This document shows, piece by piece, positions 1 to 6,436 of a DNA stretch of 6,436 bases. The notes under the pieces were generated by a model. The model did not search any database. It was given only the letters and a program-made list of their open reading frames with translations, and had not been told where the DNA came from. Source of the DNA: Roseovarius sp. UBA3070 (GTDB taxonomy: Bacteria > Pseudomonadota > Alphaproteobacteria > Rhodobacterales > Rhodobacteraceae); the NCBI GenBank assembly GCA_002366775.1, contig DFBW01000132.1, positions 1-6,436 of the forward strand, written 5' to 3'. A program made the translations under genes and the position numbers. Within the stretch, counting starts at the first letter, position 1. Every line of letters begins with the position of its first letter.

Positions 1-426
1 GCGGATCGTCTGGGCAAAATGCTCGGCCCCGCCGTCTTGCACATCATCGCGGTCCACGGATGTGATGACGACATGCTTCGATCCCAGCTTGGTAACCGCG
101 TCAGCCACGTGGCCCGGCTCAAACGCATCCAGTGCTTCGGGCGGCTTACCGGTGGCGATGTTGCAAAAGCTGCACGCGCGCGTACACACTTCGCCCATGA
201 TCATCATCGTGGCGTGGCCCTGGCTCCAACATTCACCAACATTGGGACAACCCGCTTCCTCACAGACTGTGGTCAATTTGTTGTCACGCATGATCCGCGC
301 GGTTTCGGAATACCCCTTTGATCCCGGTGCTTTGACCCGGATCCAATCTGGCTTGCGTGGTTGTGGGTTGTCAGGTCCGCGCGCCTTTTCGGGATGGCGC
401 TGCGCTGGAACTTTGAGGTCACGCAC
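1..426 (-). CDS. lipA: Lipoyl synthase LipA, N-terminal part (3' end outside window)
   Basis: Radical SAM enzyme that inserts two sulfur atoms into protein-bound octanoyl groups to make the lipoyl cofactor of pyruvate and 2-oxoglutarate dehydrogenases and the glycine cleavage system; cytoplasmic. The visible 142 codons carry both cluster motifs of the family: the auxiliary [4Fe-4S] cysteines at residues 55, 60 and 66 (CX4CX5C, in [12 protein letters not shown]) and the radical SAM triad at 81, 85 and 88 ([10 protein letters not shown]3CX2C). These are followed by the LipA-typical VITSVDRDD at about 120-128. The start is a GTG at 424-426 (reading [14 protein letters not shown]). It is the only standard start codon after the in-frame TAG at 466-468, it has a GGGGAA ribosome site six bases upstream, and the resulting N-terminus matches what I recall of Rhodobacteraceae LipA. 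The gene is cut by the left edge, so roughly the C-terminal half is missing. Identification is very secure; the exact start is likely but less certain. Confidence 0.96.
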   Translation of the reverse strand, partial: MRDLKVPAQRHPEKARGPDNPQPRKPDWIRVKAPGSKGYSETARIMRDNKLTTVCEEAGCPNVGECWSQGHATMMIMGEVCTRACSFCNIATGKPPEALDAFEPGHVADAVTKLGSKHVVITSVDRDDVQDGGAEHFAQTIR

Positions 427-432
427 GAATTT

Positions 433-438
433 TTCCCC
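433..438 (-). promoter_or_regulatory. Ribosome binding site that decides the lipA GTG start
   Basis: On the minus strand this reads GGGGAA, six bases before the GTG at 424-426. No ATG is available in frame downstream of the TAG at 466-468 until well inside the conserved protein, so this site supports GTG initiation. Confidence 0.55.
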
Positions 439-451
439 GCGAATGGTTTGG

Positions 452-485
452 TAAGACTTCTTAGTCTATAGTCCATAGTGGTGGG
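452..485 (-). promoter_or_regulatory. lipA upstream repeats; possible operator or promoter elements
   Basis: On the minus strand, reading toward lipA, three heptads follow one another: ACTATGG, ACTATAG, ACTAAGA. They run into an inverted repeat AGACT-N4-AGTCT (454-467), which overlaps a second one, TAAGA-N2-TCTTA (452-463). The middle heptad includes TATAGA, which could serve as a -10 box, but I see no convincing -35 at the right distance. The GACT/AGTC symmetry loosely resembles the core of enterobacterial type 1 IscR sites, though the spacer is one base shorter. That would suit an Fe-S enzyme gene but is only a guess. Confidence 0.3.
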
Positions 486-571
486 TAGTACCAGTAACCG
501 AAACCAGCCCTGTGGCTTGGCTTTCAGCTTCGCAAGTTTCCACCATGTTTCAAGGTTGTCTGTTGTTTTCT

Positions 572-600
572 AGGTCCGTGCCTTTTGTGGGTACGGACCT
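572..600 (-). terminator. Hairpin just downstream of oxyR, possible terminator
   Basis: A perfect 8-base inverted repeat, AGGTCCGT at 572-579 and ACGGACCT at 593-600, starts eight bases past the oxyR stop codon, where a 3'-end hairpin is expected. In the oxyR direction the stem is followed by AGAAAAC, not a run of T, so a classical rho-independent mechanism is not well supported. In the plus direction it is followed by CTTTTGTGT, but no plus-strand gene precedes it. It may stabilise the mRNA end or act with Rho. The rest of the 427-608 gap shows no gene or RNA that I can support. Confidence 0.4.
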
Positions 601-608
601 CTTTTGTG

Positions 609-1568
609 TCACTTTGGCTTGGGTGGCGCCAGTGCGGTCGACAACTCGTTGCGTACATCCTTCAACAGTTGCTTGCCAACCTGGCGCAACACATCTGCCA
701 GTTCCTCAAACCAGCCCTCCTGACGCGACGAGGCGCGGCGCACAAGCCCGATCTGGCGGCATGGCTCAGGTGAAGAGAACCGCACCAGCTGCATGTCCGG
801 GGATGCGCGCATTTCTGCAGGGGCCGCCAATTCAGGGATCAACGTCAGGCCAAAGCCCGCCGCCACCAGCCTTGACAGGGTCGCCAGCGATGATGCGCCG
901 GTGTCGATCTGCGCATGGCTGCGGTTACGCCCGCAAACCTCCAATGCCTGATCGCTCAGGCAATGGCCATCCTCCAGCAGCAAAAGCGGTGCCGCGCCCA
1001 GTCCGGTGGGTCGTAAATCTTCGGCCCCTGCCCCCAATGCATCCAGCCGCGCCGGGCTGCCTGCCAACATAAAGCGGTCTTCAAACAATGGGGTGCTAAT
1101 CAAACCTTCGGCCACTACCGGCAGCGCCATCACCGCCACATCCAGCTGCCCCGCCATCAATTGCCGGATCAACCGATCGGTTTTGGCCTCCTGCACATGC
1201 ACATCAAGCGAGATATCGCCCGAGCGCAACGCCTCAAGCACATCGCTCACCACATAGGGGGCAATGGTCGGGATCAAACCTAGGTTCAATCGCCCTGACA
1301 ACCCGCCGCGCCAACGCGCCGCTTCGCTCAGGGCCTGCATTTCGCCCAGCACCTTTTGCGTGTGGCTCAGAATCATTCTGCCAAAAGGCGTCAGCACCGC
1401 ATTGCGTGGGCCGCGCTCGACCAAGGGCTGGCCCAAAGCCGCCTCCATATCGCGGATTTGCACCGATAAGGCGGGCTGTGACACGTTCACCACCTCAGCC
1501 GCACGGCCAAAATGGCGCTGCTCGGCCAGGGCTTTGAAATAGGTAAGTTGGCGCAGGGTTAGGTTCAT
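609..1568 (-). CDS. oxyR: Hydrogen peroxide-inducible transcription activator OxyR (LysR family)
   Basis: Cytoplasmic peroxide sensor and DNA-binding regulator, expected to activate katG and other peroxide-defence genes when two cysteines form a disulfide. Of its 319 residues, about 4-62 form the LysR winged helix-turn-helix (LTLRQLTYFKALAEQRHFG, then AAEVVNVSQPALSVQIRDME) and about 90-295 the substrate-binding-like regulatory domain. The OxyR signature LLLLEDGHCLSDQALEVC places cysteines at 203 and 212, nine residues apart like Cys199 and Cys208 of the E. coli protein. VAAGFGLTLIPELAAP at about 235-250 and the EPCRQIGLV strand also match OxyR. There is an additional cysteine at 270. Length is slightly above the usual 300-310 because of a Lys/Pro-rich tail (LAPPKPK). 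The gene is divergent from katG with 146 bases between starts, the usual arrangement in alphaproteobacteria. No strong ribosome site precedes the ATG, but the N-terminus aligns with the family, so the start is well supported. Confidence 0.96.
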   Translation of the reverse strand: MNLTLRQLTYFKALAEQRHFGRAAEVVNVSQPALSVQIRDMEAALGQPLVERGPRNAVLTPFGRMILSHTQKVLGEMQALSEAARWRGGLSGRLNLGLIPTIAPYVVSDVLEALRSGDISLDVHVQEAKTDRLIRQLMAGQLDVAVMALPVVAEGLISTPLFEDRFMLAGSPARLDALGAGAEDLRPTGLGAAPLLLLEDGHCLSDQALEVCGRNRSHAQIDTGASSLATLSRLVAAGFGLTLIPELAAPAEMRASPDMQLVRFSSPEPCRQIGLVRRASSRQEGWFEELADVLRQVGKQLLKDVRNELSTALAPPKPK

Positions 1569-1577
1569 AAGGCTTAG

Positions 1578-1617
1578 TTATCGCAATTGAAAGAAACTAC
1601 AATTGGATTTTATCGCA
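1578..1617. promoter_or_regulatory. Candidate OxyR binding region between oxyR and katG
   Basis: TTATCGCA occurs twice, at 1578-1585 and 1610-1617, exactly 32 bases apart (about three helical turns). CAATTG occurs twice between them, at 1584-1589 and 1600-1605, giving the dyad ATTG-N10-CAAT at 1586-1603. An array of about 40 bases on one face of the helix, beginning ten bases from the oxyR start codon, fits an OxyR tetramer site that would both autoregulate oxyR and activate katG. A weak katG promoter could lie at its right edge (TTGGAT at 1603-1608 and TGTCTA at 1625-1630, 16-base spacer). The layout is read from the sequence; the OxyR assignment is inferred from position. Confidence 0.45.
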
Positions 1618-1636
1618 CCAGCGCTGTCTACCTTAG

Positions 1637-3889
<2,253 letters not shown>

Positions 3890-3911
3890 GCCATAGGCAT
3901 TCAGACGGCTT

Positions 3912-3946
3912 AAAGCGCCCGGGCAGGACACTCGGGCGCTTTTTTT
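3912..3946 (+). terminator. Rho-independent terminator of katG
   Basis: A 10-base perfect stem, AAAGCGCCCG at 3912-3921 with CGGGCGCTTT at 3933-3942, is closed by an 11-base loop and followed by T's through 3946, 23 bases after the katG stop. Because an A-rich flank lies on the other side, it may also stop the convergent DUF6456 transcript (stop at 3972), although the T run in that direction is only three bases. Confidence 0.92.
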
Positions 3947-3971
3947 CGGATGTATTTAACATGATGGGCAA

Positions 3972-5111
3972 TCAGCCGATCATCTGTCCGGCATCGCCCA
4001 ATTCGCGGTAGTGGCGGCTCAGCCTTTGCAATGCAATGCGCAACACCACCTTGCCGGATCGTGCTGACCAGCCCATGCGTTTTTCTGCCGTCTCCAATCC
4101 TTCAAGATGGCAGCAACACCGCAAAACCACATCCCCCAGACCGGGGCCAAGATCGCGCAGCGCATTGGCCACACGGTCTCGGGCCTGGCGGCTGGGCATT
4201 GGAGCGCTCGCAGCGTTTGGTGCCCCCCTGGCGGTGTCCGCTTTTTCCGTCAGATAGGCATCCCAGTTCTGTTCGTTGCGCGTATCCATCTCAGCCAGTT
4301 CAAAATCTTCGCGCAGCCGCTCGCCCGCGCGCACCAAATGATCCGGCAAAAACGGGTCTCCGTCCTTGTCTTTACGTCGTGACAATACCAACAGCGGTGA
4401 TTCAGCAGATGCATACCGCTTGCGCGCGGGCTTTGTTTCGGCGTCGCCTACCCTGCTCGCGGCGGCCCCATGGCCCAGAAACGGTGCCTGTGCATCGGCA
4501 AATCCCAACGCCGAATTCTCGGCTTCAGCCAGAAGTCGGCTCAGGGCCTCGCGCCCGGCATTGCTGATTGTGTACCGCGTGATCCTTCCCGCCTCGCCAC
4601 ATTGGATCCAGCCCTTCAAGGCCATCGCTTCGGCCACTTCCTTGTCAACAATGCCCGTGCGCGTGGGCTCAGCGCCTGCGCGGTCACGGACAATAACAGC
4701 CTTGTCCATGTTTGGGGCCACCACCAGCAAAGCCCCACTTTCACACAGGCGGCGCAGCACCCGCGTGCCTTCTTTGCTCAGCTGCACTTCGGTCAGCGCG
4801 GTTTCATCCTTACAATCCGTTTCGTTCACATAGCTGGGGGGCATTCGCCTCTCCTTTATGGGGGAACCGTCTCCCATAGGCGGAACGATGCGTCCCAATC
4901 GGCACAAGGCGGCATCCACCAGCGGATCTTCCCGACGGGTTTCAAAGCTGCGAATTTGTCGAAGAACAGTCGAGGCATGACAACCCGCGCCACGCGCAAG
5001 CTCACGAATGGGCAGCCCAGCTTCTATATGAGCCAGATAATGAACTGCCGGTCGCGGAACCCACGCAGGTACGATCCCGTCCAAATGGGTCACAGTTGGA
5101 CCATTCCGCAT
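3972..5111 (-). CDS. Helix-turn-helix protein with C-terminal DUF6456 domain, function unknown
   Basis: I recognise the overall architecture as the DUF6456 family of Rhodobacteraceae; no biochemical role is known to me. Of 379 residues, about 20-73 form a helix-turn-helix segment (HYLAHIEAGLPIRELARGAG, then CHASTVLRQIRSF). About 105-195 look like a winged-helix unit, with KGWIQCGEAGRITRYTISNA and GREALSRLLAE. About 236-371 are the DUF6456 region, with SPLLVLSRRKDKDGDPFL, then GERLREDFELA, and the C-terminal block LGDVVLRCCCHLEGLETAE and SARSGKVVLRIALQRL, containing three adjacent cysteines at 332-334. There is no signal peptide or membrane segment, so it is cytoplasmic and probably DNA-binding; this is inference. 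The start has an excellent GGAGG seven bases upstream (5119-5123). A second start with its own ribosome site lies at Met90. The gene is convergent with katG and divergent from the DUF6477 gene. Confidence 0.85.
   Translation of the reverse strand: MRNGPTVTHLDGIVPAWVPRPAVHYLAHIEAGLPIRELARGAGCHASTVLRQIRSFETRREDPLVDAALCRLGRIVPPMGDGSPIKERRMPPSYVNETDCKDETALTEVQLSKEGTRVLRRLCESGALLVVAPNMDKAVIVRDRAGAEPTRTGIVDKEVAEAMALKGWIQCGEAGRITRYTISNAGREALSRLLAEAENSALGFADAQAPFLGHGAAASRVGDAETKPARKRYASAESPLLVLSRRKDKDGDPFLPDHLVRAGERLREDFELAEMDTRNEQNWDAYLTEKADTARGAPNAASAPMPSRQARDRVANALRDLGPGLGDVVLRCCCHLEGLETAEKRMGWSARSGKVVLRIALQRLSRHYRELGDAGQMIG
4842..4878 (-). promoter_or_regulatory. Internal translation start signal at Met90 of the DUF6456 gene
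   Basis: On the minus strand AAGGAG (4851-4856) lies six bases before the in-frame ATG at 4842-4844 (Met90, MPPSYVNETD), as good a signal as that of the annotated start. Directly upstream in the mRNA is a hairpin: TATGGGAGA and TCCCCCATA (4857-4878, one mismatch, four-base loop). Initiation here would yield a 290-residue product lacking the first helix-turn-helix but keeping the winged-helix and DUF6456 parts. Whether it is used cannot be told from sequence. Confidence 0.4.
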
Positions 5112-5118
5112 TATAGCG

Positions 5119-5123
5119 CCTCC
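5119..5123 (-). promoter_or_regulatory. Ribosome binding site of the DUF6456 gene
   Basis: GGAGG on the minus strand lies seven bases before the ATG at 5109-5111 and supports the full-length start. Confidence 0.75.
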
Positions 5124-5160
5124 GTAATTCTGCCGTTACCGAGACTGGGGCATCCATATT

Positions 5161-5181
5161 CTGTCCACAGACTTATCCCCA
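5161..5181 (+). promoter_or_regulatory. Two DnaA-box-like 9-mers in tandem
   Basis: TTATCCCCA at 5173-5181 differs by one base from the strong DnaA box TTATCCACA. CTGTCCACA at 5161-5169 differs by two bases. They share orientation and start 12 bases apart, within the divergent DUF6456/DUF6477 control region. DnaA could act here as a regulator, but two imperfect boxes can also arise by chance. Confidence 0.35.
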
Positions 5182-5218
5182 GACGCAATCTACCTATACG
5201 GGAAAACCTTACCGGTTC

Positions 5219-5247
5219 GTTAATTGTTTCCACGTTCTTAACAATTG
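5219..5247. promoter_or_regulatory. Nested AT-rich inverted repeats in the divergent intergenic region
   Basis: AATTGTT at 5222-5228 pairs with AACAATT at 5240-5246 (11-base spacer). An overlapping repeat is formed by GTTAA at 5219-5223 and TTAAC at 5238-5242. The layout suits a dimeric regulator operator. TTGTTT at 5224-5229 and TATCCA at 5248-5253 are 18 bases apart and could be a weak rightward promoter for the DUF6477 gene, with the repeats occupying its core. No known regulator motif is matched with confidence. Confidence 0.4.
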
Positions 5248-5325
5248 TATCCAAATGGTAAACGATTGCGGATTGAAGCGTTCGCTGATCTGACATCTCA
5301 CGCAACACCGCTCTGAGTTGTGCCA

Positions 5326-5346
5326 TCCTTGGCCAAACCCAAGGAG
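5326..5346 (+). promoter_or_regulatory. Hairpin covering the ribosome binding site of the DUF6477 gene
   Basis: TCCTTGG at 5326-5332 and CCAAGGA at 5339-5345 form a perfect 7-base stem with a six-base loop (CCAAAC). The ribosome site AAGGAG (5341-5346), eight bases before the ATG at 5355, is almost wholly inside the 3' arm. If it folds in the mRNA it would limit translation until melted or displaced. An alternative palindrome TTGGCCAA (5329-5336) overlaps the 5' arm. Pairing is seen directly; regulation is inferred. Confidence 0.5.
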
Positions 5347-5354
5347 ATCCTGCT

Positions 5355-5687
5355 ATGATGAAATCGCTGAACCTTCTAAATGACATTCGCCGCCCACGGC
5401 TGTTGATTCAGGCCGCGCGCATCGGGGCATCCACCTATCGGCGCGAGACCCATTTGCGCCGGTTGCTGGACCCCGGACAGCTGCCGCGCAGCGATGATGC
5501 GCTGGCATTGTTACTTGAACAGGAGGCGCAGATGAACCACCAGCGCCAAACCAACGAGGCGTATTATTGCGCGGCCGATCATGTCGATTTGCTGATAGCA
5601 ATGATGGGCGAGGCCCGGCTGCTGCGCGCCGCATATGCGCCACACCAGCAGGTCGAATCCCCGCCCCAAAAAGCCAACCCGATGTAG
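5355..5687 (+). CDS. Small DUF6477-type protein, function unknown
   Basis: A 110-residue, arginine-rich, mostly helical cytoplasmic protein. I recognise the N-terminal pattern RRPRLLIQAARIGASTYRR followed by LRRLL (about 12-38), then DDALALLLEQEAQMN and the C-terminal HVDLLIAMMGEARLLRAA (about 76-93), as the DUF6477 family of Rhodobacteraceae. No function is known to me. The family assignment is from memory and moderately sure; that the gene is real is supported by the ribosome site AAGGAG eight bases upstream of the ATG at 5355 and by typical codon use. A second ATG follows immediately (Met2), so either could be the start. An in-frame AGGAGG five bases before Met60 also exists, probably by chance. 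It is divergent from the DUF6456 gene, sharing 243 bases of control region, and convergent with the MttB-like gene, with only seven bases between stop codons. Confidence 0.8.
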   Translation: MMKSLNLLNDIRRPRLLIQAARIGASTYRRETHLRRLLDPGQLPRSDDALALLLEQEAQMNHQRQTNEAYYCAADHVDLLIAMMGEARLLRAAYAPHQQVESPPQKANPM

Positions 5688-5694
5688 GCGTAAT

Positions 5695-6436
5695 TTACGA
5701 AAAAGCGTCGGGCAGTGATGCTTTCTTGGCCGCCACATACTGCGCCAACGCCTCGGCAATCGCCGGGTCCAGGGCGGGTTGCTGATAATCGTCCAGCATC
5801 TTCTTCATCTTGATATTGGCCAATGTCATGGTATCGCGCTCGCCGTCTTCGGCCCAGGTCTCAAACGGCTTGTAATCCAGAACATTGCTGCGCCAGAACG
5901 CCGTTTTGAAATTGGCCTGCGTGTGGGCGCATCCCAGATAGTGGCCTCCGGGGCCGACCTCTTGGATGGCATCCATCGCCTGGCCATTCTCATCCATATA
6001 CACCCCTTTGGCCATATGGTGCAGAACGCCCAGTTGGTCGGCATCCATCACAAATTTCTCAAAGGAGGACACAAGCCCCCCCTCCAGCCAGCCACAGGCA
6101 TGCAGCATGAAGTTAACGCCCGACAAAAGCCCCATATTCAGGCTGTTGGCGGTTTCATAAGCGGCCTGTGCATCGGGCAGTTTTGAGCCGGTAAACGCCC
6201 CCGCTGAGCGATAGGGCAGCCCAAGGCGCCGTGCAATCTGACCAGAGCCATAGGTGATTTGTGCCGCCTCAGGTGTGCCAAATGTCGGCGCACCCGAATT
6301 CATGTCGATCGAGGTCACAAAGGCCCGCATGATCACAGGCGCCCCGGCACGGCACAGTTGGTTATATGCAATGCCTGCCAGTACTTCGGCCATCACTTGT
6401 GTCAACGTACCCGCCACAGTGACCGGCGCCATGGCC
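5695..6436 (-). CDS. MttB-family (trimethylamine methyltransferase-like) protein, C-terminal half
   Basis: Corrinoid-dependent methyltransferase family (COG5598): members move a methyl group from a quaternary or tertiary amine to a cobalamin-bearing partner protein, using a TIM-barrel fold in the cytoplasm. The visible C-terminal 246 residues include MAPVTVAGTLTQVMAEVLAG, then FGTPEAAQITYGSGQIARRL, NFMLHACGWLEGGLVSSFEK and the conserved QEVGPGGHYLGCAHT. The family is about 500 residues long, so the N-terminal half lies beyond the right edge. The Met at 6430-6432 is internal: the frame stays open to the edge and the sequence before it is conserved in the family. There is no in-frame TAG in the visible part, which should include the position equivalent to pyrrolysine 334 of methanogen MttB, so this is a non-pyrrolysine homologue. 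Related proteins act on glycine betaine, proline betaine or carnitine derivatives; the substrate here cannot be told. Confidence 0.9.
   Translation of the reverse strand, partial: AMAPVTVAGTLTQVMAEVLAGIAYNQLCRAGAPVIMRAFVTSIDMNSGAPTFGTPEAAQITYGSGQIARRLGLPYRSAGAFTGSKLPDAQAAYETANSLNMGLLSGVNFMLHACGWLEGGLVSSFEKFVMDADQLGVLHHMAKGVYMDENGQAMDAIQEVGPGGHYLGCAHTQANFKTAFWRSNVLDYKPFETWAEDGERDTMTLANIKMKKMLDDYQQPALDPAIAEALAQYVAAKKASLPDAFS

Noticed and set aside
273..476. Minus-strand frame with an ATG start upstream of lipA
   Set aside because: It is out of frame with the conserved LipA sequence and encodes nothing recognisable. The GTG at 424-426 in the correct frame is the better lipA start.
427..608. tRNA or small RNA gene in the lipA-oxyR gap
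   Set aside because: No TPsiC-loop-like sequence or cloverleaf pairing could be found. Only short repeats and one hairpin are present.
512..1072. 186-codon plus-strand open frame overlapping oxyR
   Set aside because: It is antisense to most of the well-supported oxyR C-terminal domain. Its translation is rich in Pro, Ala and Arg with no recognisable motif, and it has no ribosome site.
4470..5261. 263-codon plus-strand open frame
   Set aside because: It is antisense to the DUF6456 gene and runs through the divergent control region. It has no domain resemblance and no good ribosome site.
5520..5534. AGGAGG five bases before Met60 of the DUF6477 gene as an internal start
   Set aside because: The bases are explained by the Gln-Glu-Ala-Gln codons. 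The product would be only 51 residues and would lose the conserved N-terminal block.
6430..6432. ATG as a start for the MttB-like gene
   Set aside because: The reading frame stays open to the window edge, and the protein aligned from this point lacks the N-terminal half of the family.

Overview
The window looks like chromosomal DNA from an alphaproteobacterium of the Rhodobacteraceae (Roseobacter-type). The reasons are the moderately high GC content, the LipA and OxyR sequence styles, and a divergent pair of genes that I recognise as the DUF6456 and DUF6477 families, which are largely confined to that group. This placement rests on recognition by eye, not on a search.

Layout, left to right. 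(1) Positions 1-426, minus: the N-terminal 142 codons of lipoyl synthase lipA, cut by the left edge. (2) 427-608: a non-coding gap holding the lipA leader and a hairpin just past oxyR. (3) 609-1568, minus: oxyR, a LysR-type peroxide sensor with both redox cysteines. (4) 1569-1714: the shared oxyR/katG control region, with paired repeats that are a plausible OxyR site, and a GC-rich hairpin in the katG leader. (5) 1715-3889, plus: katG, a complete catalase-peroxidase, ending in a strong intrinsic terminator (3912-3946). (6) 3972-5111, minus: a 379-residue helix-turn-helix/DUF6456 protein of unknown function, with an unusually good internal translation start. (7) 5112-5354: a 243-base divergent intergenic region with two DnaA-box-like 9-mers, nested AT-rich inverted repeats and a hairpin covering a ribosome binding site. 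(8) 5355-5687, plus: a 110-residue DUF6477-type protein. (9) 5695-6436, minus: the C-terminal half of a non-pyrrolysine MttB-family (trimethylamine methyltransferase-like) corrinoid methyltransferase, cut by the right edge.

How the parts work together. oxyR and katG form a classic divergent peroxide-defence module: oxidised OxyR is expected to switch on katG, which removes H2O2. lipA (an Fe-S radical SAM enzyme) and the MttB-like gene are metabolic neighbours with no clear functional link. The DUF6456/DUF6477 pair shares one control region and is the least understood part of the window. I see no mobile elements, CRISPR arrays, tRNA or rRNA genes. No clearly novel multi-gene system is visible. 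The best leads are the DUF6456/DUF6477 locus and its control signals.
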